In this document: piece by piece, positions 25,342-33,718 of the stretch
Layout: every line of letters begins with the position of its first letter
Position numbering within the stretch: position 1 is the stretch's first letter
Assembly (NCBI RefSeq): GCF_035999195.1
Contig: NZ_DASYGY010000009.1
Span: 1,302,001-1,366,000, forward strand
Reading direction: 5' to 3'
Length of the DNA: 64,000 nt
Source: Pseudoxanthomonas sp.
GTDB taxonomy: Bacteria; Pseudomonadota; Gammaproteobacteria; Xanthomonadales; Xanthomonadaceae
Made by a program: the position numbers and the translations under genes
Notes under the pieces: model-generated
Databases searched by the model: none
Seen by the model: the letters and a program-made list of their open reading frames with translations, nothing else
Told to the model about the DNA's origin: nothing

Positions 25342-26985
25342 GTGTACGACTACATCATCGTGGGTGCCGGTTCCGCCGGCTGTGTCCTGGCCCACCGCCT
25401 GAGCGAAGACCCCGCGTGCCGCGTGCTGTTGCTGGAAGCCGGGCCGCGCGACTGGCACCCCTTCATCCACATGCCGGCCGGGCTGGCCAAGCTGGTCGGC
25501 CAGAAGGGCGTGAACTGGAACTACGACACCGCGCCCGAACTCCAGCTCGACAACCGGCGCCTGTGGTGGCCGCGCGGCAAGGTGCTGGGCGGTTCCAGCT
25601 CGATCAATGCGATGTGCTACATCCGTGGCGTGCCGCAGGACTACGACGACTGGGCCAACGCCGGCGCCGATGGCTGGGACTGGGCCAATGCCCTGCCGTA
25701 TTTCCGCCGTTCCGAACGCAACGCACGCGGCGCCGATGCACTGCACGGCGGCGATGGTCCCCTGCATGTGTCCGACCTGCGCTACACCAACCCGCTGTCC
25801 GCCGCCTTCATCGAGGCGGGCGTGCAGGCGGGTTTCCCGCGCAACGACGATTTCAACGGCATCGAGCAGGCGGGCTTCGGCCTGTACCAGGTCACGCAGA
25901 AGGACGGCGCCCGCTGCTCGTCGGCGGTCGCCTACCTCGACCCCGCGCGCGACCGCCAGAACCTGGACATCGTCACCGGCGCCCTGGTCCGTCGCGTCCT
26001 GCTGGAAAAGGGTCGTGCGGTCGGCGTGGCCTACGCCCGCGGCGGCCACGAGGTCATCGCGCGCTGCAGCGGCGAGGTGCTGCTGAGCGGCGGCGCGATC
26101 AACTCGCCGCAACTGCTGATGCTGTCCGGCATCGGCCCGTCGGCGCACCTGCAGGACACCGGCATCACCGTGCGGCATGCCCTGCCTGGCGTCGGCCGCA
26201 ACCTGCAGGATCATCTGGACATCTGCACGCTGCAACACTGTACGCAGCGCGTCACCTACGACCGCATCAGCGAGCTCAGGACCGCGTTCGACTATTTCCT
26301 GCGCGGGCATCGCGGGCCGGGCAGCAGCAACATCGCCGAGGCCGGCGCCTTCGTGCGTTCGCCGCTGGCGCCCGACGACCGTCCCGATATCCAGATGCAT
26401 TTCGTGCCGGCCATGCTGGACGACCATGGCCGCCACCGGCTCGCCGGCGACGGCTACACCGCGCACGCCTGCTTCCTGCGCCCGCGCAGCCGCGGCCGCA
26501 TCCTGCTGGCCAGCGCGGATCCGCGCGCGGATGCGCGCATCGAGGCCAACTACCTGAGCGATCCGGAAGGCTTCGACCTGAAGATGATGGTCGAATGCGC
26601 CAAGCTGTCGCGCGAGGTCTTCGCCCAGCCCGCCTTCGACGCGTATCGCGGCGCGCCGGTCCATCCCGCGCGCAACGACCTGTCGGACGCGGAGCTGGTC
26701 GCCTTCATCCGCGCCAAGGCCGAAACCGTGTACCACCCGGTCGGCACCTGCCGCATCGGCGACGACGAGGACGCGGTGGTCGATCCGCAGTTGCGTGTGC
26801 GCGGCCTGGACGGTTTGCGCGTGATCGATGCCTCGGTGATGCCCTCGCTGATCGGCGGCAACACCAACGCGCCCACCATCATGATCGCCGAGCGCGCCTC
26901 GGACCTGATCCGCGGCCTTCCACCGCTCACCTGCAGCCACCTGCGCGTCAACGCCGCGCCGCCCGCCCTCGCCACTGCGGACTGA
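25342..26985 (+). CDS. GMC-family FAD oxidoreductase
   Basis: A 547-residue glucose-methanol-choline oxidoreductase. The ADP-binding fold IIVGAGSAGCVLAHRL and acidic end LLLEAG are at about 4-33. GMC signatures GKVLGGSSSINAMCYIRG and SGGAINSPQLLMLSGIG are present. The active-site His is in YHPVGTC (about 465) and the partner Asn in GGNTNAP (about 510). The frame requires a GTG start at 25342 (MYDYIIVG); ATG 25340 reads in another frame. No signal peptide or haem motif. Alcohol or choline-type substrate, not identifiable from sequence. Confidence 0.93.
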   Translation: MYDYIIVGAGSAGCVLAHRLSEDPACRVLLLEAGPRDWHPFIHMPAGLAKLVGQKGVNWNYDTAPELQLDNRRLWWPRGKVLGGSSSINAMCYIRGVPQDYDDWANAGADGWDWANALPYFRRSERNARGADALHGGDGPLHVSDLRYTNPLSAAFIEAGVQAGFPRNDDFNGIEQAGFGLYQVTQKDGARCSSAVAYLDPARDRQNLDIVTGALVRRVLLEKGRAVGVAYARGGHEVIARCSGEVLLSGGAINSPQLLMLSGIGPSAHLQDTGITVRHALPGVGRNLQDHLDICTLQHCTQRVTYDRISELRTAFDYFLRGHRGPGSSNIAEAGAFVRSPLAPDDRPDIQMHFVPAMLDDHGRHRLAGDGYTAHACFLRPRSRGRILLASADPRADARIEANYLSDPEGFDLKMMVECAKLSREVFAQPAFDAYRGAPVHPARNDLSDAELVAFIRAKAETVYHPVGTCRIGDDEDAVVDPQLRVRGLDGLRVIDASVMPSLIGGNTNAPTIMIAERASDLIRGLPPLTCSHLRVNAAPPALATAD

Positions 26986-27081
26986 CGCCGCTCGTCCTTC
27001 ACCGCCAGCGCGTCGCCAACCCCCAGGCGGCTGACGGAACGGCGCACGCGTGCTCACGCCATCGCCGATGCTGAATACGCC

Positions 27082-27273
27082 TCAGCGGCGATCCCGGTCG
27101 GTGTCGGGCGATCCACTGCCGTGTCCGGCCCGCGCCGGCGTGGAAATTGCATGCACCTGTGCGAATGCATTCCTGAACGCGTTCACGCCGGCGCCGTCCT
27201 TCGCCACGAGGCGGAGGCCCCGCCAAAACGCGACGCGCGCCACATCCGCAATCAGCAGCAGGATGAACAACAT
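27082..27273 (-). CDS. Possible small membrane protein
   Basis: A 63-residue frame starting MLFILLLIADVARVAFWRGL, a single N-terminal hydrophobic segment followed by a basic, Gly/Asp/Arg-rich tail. AGGGAGAGG is well placed 8-14 bp before ATG 27273 (or GTG 27279). It is divergent from the serine hydrolase. The 376-bp gap between the GMC gene and the hydrolase holds nothing else I can support. Not a known family, could be spurious. Confidence 0.4.
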   Translation of the reverse strand: MLFILLLIADVARVAFWRGLRLVAKDGAGVNAFRNAFAQVHAISTPARAGHGSGSPDTDRDRR

Positions 27274-27361
27274 GGACACGCAACCTCTCCCTGTTTGTGC
27301 AATGGAAAAAAGCGGCGTTATGATCGTTCGACGGCAACCGCTCACGCAGGCCTTCCGCACG

Positions 27362-28789
27362 ATGAAACACACGACACGCCGGCGATCGCTGCACGTCTTC
27401 CGGATCGGCCTGGTCGGCCTGCTGTTGCCGATGACGCTGTCGTCGACCGCGCAGACGCCATTGCGCTGGTCCTCTTCCGCCCGGGGCACGGACACGATGG
27501 CGGCGCAGGGTACCGCGGCGGCCAACGTGGCCCCGTATGTGTCGCCGACGCAGCCGCGTCCTTACCGGACCTCGCTGCCCGGGCAGAACGTCCAGCCGCT
27601 CGCGGCGGGTTTCGATGTCCGCGCGTTCGAGACCATGGCCGAGCACCTCACCGTCGGCCAGCGCGTGCCCGGCCTGGCCATGGCGATCGTCCACAACGGC
27701 CGCGTGCTCAGCGCGCGCGGGTACGGCGTCACCGACGTGGTCAATCCGCAGCCCGTCGATTCGCATACCGTGTTCCGGCTGGCCTCGCTGTCGAAGTCCT
27801 TCGCCAGCACGCTGACCGGCCTGATGGTGCAGGACGGCTCGCTGCGCTGGGACAGCAAGGTCAACCAGTTCGTGCCCGGCTTCCAGCTGAAAGACGCCAC
27901 TGCGACCTCGCAGGTGACCGTCGCCGATGTGCTGAGCCACAGCGTCGGCCTGCAGGCGCACAATGCGTTCGACCGCGACATCGAGGCGAACGCCGAGTAC
28001 TACGACGTGGCCCGCAAGCTCGCCTACGCGCCGCTGAAGTGCGCACCCGGCGACTGTTACGCCTACCAGAACGTCGCCTTCAGCCTGATCGGCGACGTGG
28101 TGTTCGCCGCCTCGGGCACGTTCTACGACCAGGCGGTGGACCGCCGCATCTTCAAGCCGCTGGGCATGAACGACGCCAGCATGGGGCTGGCGGGCATCCA
28201 GGCCAGCACGCGCTGGGCGCGGCCGCATGTGCGCAGCCGCAACGGCTGGGTGTCGCTGACGCCGAAGCCGACCTACTACCGCCTGCCGCCTGCCGCCGGC
28301 GTCAACGCCAGCGCCAGCGATCTGGCGCAGTGGCTGATCGCACAGACCGGCCATCGTCCCGACGTGTTGCCCGCACCGCTGCTGGCGACGCTGCATTCAC
28401 CTGTGGTGAACACCCCGGGCGAGATGCGCGGCGGCTGGCGTCGCGAGCGCATCCATTCGGCCAGTTATGCGCTGGGCTGGCGCGTGTTCGACTACGCGGG
28501 ACAGCAGGTGGTGTTCCATGCCGGTGCGGTGCAGGGCTACCGGGGCCTGATGGCGCTGGTGCCGGGACAGGACCTGGGCGTGGCGCTGGTATGGAACAGC
28601 GACAGCTCGCTGCCGTCGGGCCTGCTGCCGACGATCCTGGACCGCGCGATGGGACTGCCGGGCGAGCCTTGGGTCGAGACGCCCGCCGACTACGACCTGC
28701 TGCTGGCAGAGTCGCCCGACGGCACGCCCGTTGAAGGCAGGAAGGACAGCGGCACGTCCTCGCAGCGCGGCACGGCGTCGCCGCGCTGA
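27362..28789 (+). CDS. Beta-lactamase-fold serine hydrolase, exported
   Basis: A 475-residue class-C beta-lactamase / CubicO-type serine hydrolase. A signal segment HVFRIGLVGLLLPMTLSSTAQ ends near residue 31. The catalytic SxxK is S142-L-S-K145, the YxN motif is Y235-Q-N237, and FHAGAVQGYRG supplies the third His-Gly motif. A 60-residue Ala/Ser/Pro-rich linker separates the signal from the domain. Start alternatives are ATG 27320 and ATG 27302, both adding basic residues. Periplasmic peptidase or esterase; true beta-lactamase activity is not implied. Confidence 0.88.
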   Translation: MKHTTRRRSLHVFRIGLVGLLLPMTLSSTAQTPLRWSSSARGTDTMAAQGTAAANVAPYVSPTQPRPYRTSLPGQNVQPLAAGFDVRAFETMAEHLTVGQRVPGLAMAIVHNGRVLSARGYGVTDVVNPQPVDSHTVFRLASLSKSFASTLTGLMVQDGSLRWDSKVNQFVPGFQLKDATATSQVTVADVLSHSVGLQAHNAFDRDIEANAEYYDVARKLAYAPLKCAPGDCYAYQNVAFSLIGDVVFAASGTFYDQAVDRRIFKPLGMNDASMGLAGIQASTRWARPHVRSRNGWVSLTPKPTYYRLPPAAGVNASASDLAQWLIAQTGHRPDVLPAPLLATLHSPVVNTPGEMRGGWRRERIHSASYALGWRVFDYAGQQVVFHAGAVQGYRGLMALVPGQDLGVALVWNSDSSLPSGLLPTILDRAMGLPGEPWVETPADYDLLLAESPDGTPVEGRKDSGTSSQRGTASPR

Positions 28790-28988
28790 CAGCCGGACCG
28801 CTGGATCCGTTCGCAGCGACTGCATCGACGCACGCGCCTTGCTGACGACCCACGGGGCGGGACCGCCTCCTGGTCCGTCAGTCGCGCTGCCGTGCGAAGG
28901 ACATCGCCGGTACCCCGGCGGGCGCATTGCGCCGCCTCCACCGCCACAAGTCCCGGGCGCCTGCTCTACGGGCGATCACTACGATCCT

Positions 28989-29525
28989 TCAGCGCTGCGC
29001 GTCCTGCTCGAGCAGGGCCTTGAGCCTGCCCAATCCCTTTTCGTAGTCCGCGCCGATCATCCGGTCGAACAGCAGGCCGAGCCAGCGCTTGAACGGATTC
29101 CATCCATGCGCGCTGTCGAAGGCCCATGTCACGCGCGTGCCCTGTCCCTCCGGCGCCAGCAGATAGCTCGCCTGTGCCAGGCTGCCATCGAAGTCCAGTG
29201 CCACCAGGATCCGGCGGTGCGGTTCGCTGGCCGTGATCTCCTGGCTGCCGGTGCCGACCGCGCGGTTGCCCACCCACCGCATGCGCGCCCCCACGCCACG
29301 GGCAGGTCCCTCGTACGTGTACGTCGCCTGTGGGTCGTACTCGGCCCACGGAGACCAGGCATTGAAGCGCTCGAACGAGTCGAGCGTGGCGAAGACCTCG
29401 GCCGGACTGCGGTCGATGACGATACTGCGCTCGACGCGGGTCGACGACGGCAGCAGCAGGCTGCCCGCCACGAAGACCAGTCCCAGCGCGACGATCGCCG
29501 CCAGTACCCATCTGATGAACTTCAT
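28989..29525 (-). CDS. SRPBCC family protein with membrane anchor
   Basis: A 178-residue protein. Residues 5-25 are one hydrophobic segment (WVLAAIVALGLVFVAGSLLL), then a START/polyketide-cyclase-like domain (ERSIVIDRSPAEVFATLDSFERFNAWSPWAEYDP to AHGWNPFKRWLGLLFDRMIG). These beta-grasp helices form a hydrophobic ligand pocket. Start ATG 29525 begins the anchor. No enzyme motif; ligand unknown. Confidence 0.85.
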   Translation of the reverse strand: MKFIRWVLAAIVALGLVFVAGSLLLPSSTRVERSIVIDRSPAEVFATLDSFERFNAWSPWAEYDPQATYTYEGPARGVGARMRWVGNRAVGTGSQEITASEPHRRILVALDFDGSLAQASYLLAPEGQGTRVTWAFDSAHGWNPFKRWLGLLFDRMIGADYEKGLGRLKALLEQDAQR

Positions 29526-29572
29526 GCGTCGCCTCTTCGCTGCCGGGGTACGACAGCCTAGCCGTTCGCCCA

Positions 29573-29609
29573 TAAAAAAACTCCCTCCCCGCTGGGCACA
29601 GGGAGAGAG
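29573..29609 (-). terminator. Rho-independent terminator of the histone H1-like gene
   Basis: On the minus strand, a CTCTCCCT / AGGGAG stem with a GC-rich loop is followed by TTTTTTT (plus-strand A run at 29574-29580). It lies about 30 bp after the stop at 29640. Confidence 0.8.
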
Positions 29610-29639
29610 TCCATGGTGTTACGGATAACCGGGGTGGGC

Positions 29640-30074
29640 TTAGATCAGCGGAGCCGGGGTGGCCGGCAGCGCGACCGGAGCCGCTTTCTTCTTGGACTTC
29701 TTGGCAGGCTTCTTGGCGGCCTTCTTCGCGGCCTTCTTGGCCGGCTTCTTGGCTACTTTCTTGGCAGCCTTCTTCGCGGTCTTCTTGGCGGCCTTCTTCG
29801 CCGGCTTCTTGGCTACTTTCTTGGCAGCCTTCTTGGTGGTCTTCTTCGCGGTCTTCTTGGCAGCCTTCTTCGCCGGCTTCTTGGCTACCTTCTTCGCAGC
29901 CTTCTTGGCGACCTTCTTCACCGCCTTCTTGGCCTTGGCGACCTTCTTGGCGACCTTCTTGGCAGCCTTCTTCACTGCCTTCTTCACGGTCTTCTTGGCG
30001 GACGCCTTCTTGGTGGCCTTCTTGGCGGCCTTCTTGGCGGCCGGTTTCTTCTTAGCAGCTTTCTTCATTGCCAT
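29640..30074 (-). CDS. Histone H1-like Lys/Ala-rich DNA-binding protein
   Basis: A 144-residue, extremely basic protein built from KKAAKK / KKPAKKAAK / KKVAKK repeats over nearly the whole length, ending in a short neutral tail (APVALPATPAPLI). It resembles the C-terminal domain of eukaryotic histone H1 and bacterial AlgP- and Hc-type proteins, which compact DNA or modulate transcription. The nucleotide repeats (GCCTTCTTGGC on the plus strand) make slippage and length change likely. GACGAGGAGCC gives a good ribosome-binding site 6 bp before the start. Frequent lysine AAG codons, few AAA. Confidence 0.88.
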   Translation of the reverse strand: MAMKKAAKKKPAAKKAAKKATKKASAKKTVKKAVKKAAKKVAKKVAKAKKAVKKVAKKAAKKVAKKPAKKAAKKTAKKTTKKAAKKVAKKPAKKAAKKTAKKAAKKVAKKPAKKAAKKAAKKPAKKSKKKAAPVALPATPAPLI

Positions 30075-30260
30075 GTGATGGCTCCTCGTCAGTGAACTAT
30101 GGATTTTTACGTCTGGTTACAGCACATCTGCCCGGAGGCAGGCCCAGCTGCAAGAAACGCCGCGGGAGTCGGACCCGTCGGCAGCCGTCGTCGCGACACG
30201 CGCGGCGATGCGGATTCCCCGGGGTGCCGGGCGTGCGAAACCCGGCCCCCTACAAATACG

Positions 30261-30291
30261 AAAACACCCGCGTCGCCGGGCGACACGGGTG
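30261..30291 (-). terminator. Rho-independent terminator of the candidate small RNA
   Basis: On the minus strand CACCCGTGTCG ... CGACGCGGGTG forms a stem with one mismatch around a CCCGG loop, followed by TTTTCGTATTTG. The hairpin is about 190 bp upstream of the histone-like start, so it would stop transcription before that gene or act as an attenuator. Confidence 0.7.
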
Positions 30292-30431
30292 CGATGGAAA
30301 AGGGAGGTTGCATTTTTCCGGGGGAAGCGAGGCCTGCGTCCACCGTGATGCCGGTGCGGACGACGGACTGCATTGTCTCTTGCGCTGTCGTGTTGATTCG
30401 ACTCACTCGCTTCCGCAGCAGGCGCTGCTTG
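30265..30431 (-). ncRNA. Candidate small RNA, about 165-170 nt
   Basis: The stretch is bounded by a strong promoter (30438-30466) and an intrinsic terminator. It can fold: GGAAGCGAG pairs exactly with CTCGCTTCC about 75 nt later; CACCG-GCATCA-CGGTG forms a hairpin inside; and GGAAAA / TTTTCC close a loop containing CCTCCC, which is complementary to ribosome-binding sites. I recognise no known RNA family. A GTG-started frame through it lacks a ribosome-binding site. Confidence 0.5.
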
Positions 30432-30437
30432 GGGCGA

Positions 30438-30466
30438 AACCTAATCACGGTTTTTCAAGGTGTCAA
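30438..30466 (-). promoter_or_regulatory. Strong promoter for the candidate small RNA
   Basis: TTGACA (30466-30461) is a perfect -35 box, 17 bp from TAGGTT (30443-30438), with an A7 tract about 15 bp upstream that could act as an UP element. Confidence 0.6.
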
Positions 30467-31100
30467 CACCTTCGACCGACTTTTTTTGATCGGCCGTCGC
30501 GCCCACACGGGATCGGAAAGCGACGACGACGGCGGCGGCGCGCCACGATCGACCGTGACGGACTTGCGCGACCGACATCGGCTTGAAAAAAAACATCGGT
30601 AAAACGCGCTTTTTTTTCTCCGACTCATCGCGCGCGCGCCACCGCCGCCACGACGGCATGCACATCCGCGCCCTGCCGCCGCCCGCTCGAACGGCTTGAA
30701 CGGAACCTAAAAAAAACTTTCCCGAAGGCCTTCCGATTTCGCGTCGCACAAGCCCGATTGCGCCGAAATGCGCAAACATTTTTCTGCCGGAAGACCACGC
30801 TGTCGACGCGCCGGCGACCTTCCGCGATGAGGCGAAGTGTCCGCGCGCAGCGGAAACGACACGCTTCCCACCACCTTCGTGCCGGCCGGAAGCAGCTGCC
30901 GAACCCTCGCCGTTCGTCGGTCGCCATCGCCTGGTGCGCGGACATGCACATCGCGTTCCCGACGCGATGCCGCCCCGACGCGCACCACCCTCGTCGCCAT
31001 GCCTGCCTTCGTCCCGACGGCGCAAAAAAAACGGGGAACCGGGAACGGGGAGAAGCTCCGCCGTCACCGATTCCCCGCGAGGGGCTGCCCGTGGGCCGCC

Positions 31101-31496
31101 TCAGTGGTCGTCGTCTTCGAGCAGCTCGGCGTAATCGTCGGGCGAGAGCAGCTCGTTGAGCTGGTCCGGCTCTTCGGCTTCGATCACGAAGATCCAGCCT
31201 TCGCCGTAGGCATCCTCGTTGATGGTTTCCGGCTTGTCGGACAGCGCGGCGTTGACCTCCACGACCTTGCCGGTGACCGGGCTGTACACGTCCGACGCCG
31301 CCTTGACCGACTCGACCACGGCGCTGGCATTGCCGGCCTCGATGCGGTCGCCGACGTTGGGCAGCTCGACATAGACCAGGTCGCCCAGCAGGCTCTGCGC
31401 ATGATCGGAAATGCCGACGGTGACGCGGCGGCCCGCTTCCAGGCGGGCCCACTCGTGGGACTTGAGGAACTTCAGATCGCCAGGAATCTCGCTCAT
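31101..31496 (-). CDS. gcvH: Glycine cleavage system H protein
   Basis: A 131-residue lipoyl carrier of the glycine cleavage complex, which shuttles the aminomethyl group between P, T and L proteins. The lipoylated Lys is Lys65 in VVESVKAASDVYSPVTG, the classic motif. Length fits the family. gcvT lies 85 bp upstream on the same strand; gcvP is not in the window. Confidence 0.97.
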   Translation of the reverse strand: MSEIPGDLKFLKSHEWARLEAGRRVTVGISDHAQSLLGDLVYVELPNVGDRIEAGNASAVVESVKAASDVYSPVTGKVVEVNAALSDKPETINEDAYGEGWIFVIEAEEPDQLNELLSPDDYAELLEDDDH

Positions 31497-31581
31497 AGGG
31501 GTGCTCCGGATCGCAGCGTGGCTCGGGAAGGGGACGTTAGTTTAGCGGAGGAACGCGCGGGGGAAAGCGGCCTTGCGCCGC

Positions 31582-32703
31582 TCACTCCAGGACGCCCGGC
31601 TGCGCCTGGCCGTCGCGCACGAACGGGAACTTCACCACGCGCACCGGCACCTCCTTGCCGCGGATGTCCACGCGCACACCGCCGCCGGCACCCAGCGGGA
31701 TATCGCCGGCAGGAACGCGCGCGAAGGCGATGGCCTTGCCCAGCGTCGGCGAGAAGGTGCCGGACAGGATCTCGCCGTCGCCGTGGGCAGTCAGCACTTT
31801 CTGGCCGTGCCGCAACACGCCCTTCTCGTCCATCACCAGGCCGATCATCTGCCGCGGCGCGCCGGATGCCTTCTGCGCTTCCAGCGTGGCGCGACCGGTG
31901 AACGCGCGTCCCTCGTCCAGCGACACCGTCCAGGCGAGCGCCGCCTCGTACGGCGACACCGTGTCGTCCATGTCCTGGCCGTAGAGGTTCATGCCGGCTT
32001 CCAGGCGCAGCGTGTCGCGCGCACCCAGGCCGGCCGGCTTGACGCCGGCGGCGAGCAGCGCGCTCCAGAACGCCACGGCCTGCGCCTGCGGCAGCACGAT
32101 CTCGTATCCGTCCTCGCCGGTGTAACCGGTGCGGGCGACGAACAGCGGCACGCCGTCGGTGCTGGTGGCATCGGCAGCGGCGAAGCGCGTCAGCTTGCCG
32201 ACCTTCGCCCGGTCCTCCTCGCGCAGCAGGCCGTGCACGCGCTCACGCGCAGTCGGGCCCTGTACAGCGATCATGGCGAAGTCGGGACGCTCGGCGACCT
32301 GCACGTCGAAGGGCGCCGCCTGCGCGGCGATCCACGCCAGGTCCTTCTCGCGGGTGGCGGCGTTCACCACCAGACGGAAGAAGTCCCCGGCCAGGAAATA
32401 GATGATCAGGTCGTCGATCACCCCGCCCTGCTCGTTGAGCATGGCGGTGTAGAGCGCCTTGCCGGGCTTCTGCAGCTTGTCGACCGAGTTGGCGACCAGC
32501 TGGCGCAGGAATTCCCGCGTGCGGGGTCCGTGCAGGTCGACCACGGTCATGTGGCTGACGTCGAACATGCCGGCGTCGCGGCGCACCTGGTGGTGTTCCT
32601 CGATCTGCGAGCCGTAGTGGATCGGCATGTCCCAGCCGCCGAAGTCGACCATCTTGGCGCCGAGCGCGCGATGGGTGTCGTTGAGGATGGTCTTCTGGGT
32701 CAT
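31582..32703 (-). CDS. gcvT: Aminomethyltransferase (glycine cleavage T protein)
   Basis: A 373-residue T protein, which moves the aminomethyl group from lipoyl-H protein to tetrahydrofolate and releases ammonia. Motifs are GGWDMPIHYGSQIEEHHQVRRDAGMFDVSHM near the start, TGYTGEDGYEI with the catalytic region, and GLGARDTLRLEAGMNLYG. ATG 32703 (MTQKTILND) is preferred over an ATG 21 nt upstream. A possible -10 box, GATAAT on the minus strand, lies about 30 bp before it. Confidence 0.96.
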   Translation of the reverse strand: MTQKTILNDTHRALGAKMVDFGGWDMPIHYGSQIEEHHQVRRDAGMFDVSHMTVVDLHGPRTREFLRQLVANSVDKLQKPGKALYTAMLNEQGGVIDDLIIYFLAGDFFRLVVNAATREKDLAWIAAQAAPFDVQVAERPDFAMIAVQGPTARERVHGLLREEDRAKVGKLTRFAAADATSTDGVPLFVARTGYTGEDGYEIVLPQAQAVAFWSALLAAGVKPAGLGARDTLRLEAGMNLYGQDMDDTVSPYEAALAWTVSLDEGRAFTGRATLEAQKASGAPRQMIGLVMDEKGVLRHGQKVLTAHGDGEILSGTFSPTLGKAIAFARVPAGDIPLGAGGGVRVDIRGKEVPVRVVKFPFVRDGQAQPGVLE

Positions 32704-32767
32704 GGCGGTTTCCGGAACGGACAAAGAAGCGCATTATCCCAGAACGCACCAGCGCGGTGCGCCGCCG

Positions 32768-33283
32768 CTACAGGCCGTCGTAGGCCTCGTTGATGCAGTC
32801 CACGGCGCGCGCCTCCAGCACATCGAAACGGCCCGCTGGCAGTTTCAGGCGTCCTGCCCAGGCGACATCCTTCAACCATTCGGTCGCCATGTCGTGCTGG
32901 CGCACGATCGCGGCCACGCGTGCATCGTCGCGCCCGTCCACGCGGCAGGTACCGAACTGCAGGTAGTAGCCGGGCCGGCCGGTCGGATACGGCAGCGCAT
33001 CGGTGATGCGCCATTGCGCGCGGGCACCGTCGCGTCCGGCGAGCTGGCCGGCGACGACGAAGCGGGGAACGGGTTCGCCGCCGGCATCGCCGGCGGGCGA
33101 GGCCAGCACGCCGACCGAGTAGTCGCAGACGCGGGCGGGATCGGTGGAGTCGGAGACACAGCTGCCACCCAGCTCTCCGAGTCCGTCGGGATACGGCGGG
33201 ACCACGCGGCCGACGAGGTCCGTCGTGGCCACCGCCAGCGGGGCCAGCATCGACATCGACCACGCCAGCATCGCCACGCCCAT
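32768..33283 (-). CDS. Hypothetical exported protein
   Basis: A 171-residue protein with a hydrophobic N-terminus (MGVAMLAWSMSMLAPLAVA) that looks like a signal peptide. Four Cys (SCVSD, VCDYS, TCRVD, DCINE) suggest disulfides in the periplasm. Its ATG directly abuts the NfeD stop codon, so it is translated with the NfeD/SPFH pair. Family not recognised. Confidence 0.65.
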   Translation of the reverse strand: MGVAMLAWSMSMLAPLAVATTDLVGRVVPPYPDGLGELGGSCVSDSTDPARVCDYSVGVLASPAGDAGGEPVPRFVVAGQLAGRDGARAQWRITDALPYPTGRPGYYLQFGTCRVDGRDDARVAAIVRQHDMATEWLKDVAWAGRLKLPAGRFDVLEARAVDCINEAYDGL

Positions 33284-33715
33284 CTACGCCTCCTGCACCT
33301 TCAGGGTCATGCCGTTCACCGCGACCACGCGCACCCGCGTGCCCAGCGGCATATCGGCGCCTTCCACGGTCCAGAACGCATCGTCGATCTTCACCCGGCC
33401 GCGACCGCCGGCGATCGGCTGGTCGAGCACAGCGACCGTACCGACCAGTTGTTCGGCGCGGCGGTTGAGCAGGGGTTTGTCGCTCTGGCGCCCCGCGCCA
33501 CGGAACCAGGTGCGGTAGATCTGGATGGACACGAAACTCAGCACCACGAACGCGGCGACCTGCGCCAGCAGCGGAATCCCCGGCACCACCAGCACACCGA
33601 GGAACACCACCACCGCGGCGAACCCCATCCACAGCATGAAGGCGCCCGGCGCCATCGTTTCGGCGGCGAACAGCAGCAATGCCACCACCGCCCATCCTGC
33701 GACGTCCCAGCGCAC
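33284..33715 (-). CDS. NfeD-like membrane protein
   Basis: A 143-residue protein: two or three N-terminal membrane segments (WAVVALLLFAAETMAPGAFMLWMGFAAVVVFLGVLVV to VAAFVVLSFVSI) and a C-terminal OB-fold domain (LVGTVAVLDQPIAGGRGRVKIDDAFWTVEG to RVRVVAVNGMTLKVQ). NfeD proteins work with SPFH/stomatin partners in membrane microdomain quality control, and the partner gene ends 3 bp upstream. Confidence 0.9.
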   Translation of the reverse strand: MRWDVAGWAVVALLLFAAETMAPGAFMLWMGFAAVVVFLGVLVVPGIPLLAQVAAFVVLSFVSIQIYRTWFRGAGRQSDKPLLNRRAEQLVGTVAVLDQPIAGGRGRVKIDDAFWTVEGADMPLGTRVRVVAVNGMTLKVQEA

Positions 33716-33718
33716 GGC

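Larger units (their letters stand above)
30075..31100. other. 1-kb gene-poor region with A/T tracts
   Basis: No frame here combines a start, ribosome-binding site and recognisable product. It holds unusual homopolymer runs in GC-rich DNA: T7 (30481), A8 (30586), T8 (30610), A8 (30709) and A8 (31024). The only unit I can support is the candidate small-RNA gene at 30261-30466. The rest may be leader DNA for the histone-like gene or decayed sequence. Confidence 0.6.

Noticed and set aside
29659..30078. A hydrophobic LAGFLAAFF-repeat frame opposite the histone-like gene
   Set aside because: It is the mirror of the AAG/GCC repeat; no ribosome-binding site, and the basic protein explains the DNA.
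30107..30448. A 113-codon GTG-started frame over the candidate small RNA
   Set aside because: No ribosome-binding site, no domain, and it runs through the terminator hairpin.
31000..31100. Terminator after gcvH at the A8 tract (31024)
   Set aside because: The preceding GGGAACCGGGAACGGGGAG is a direct repeat and cannot form a proper stem.
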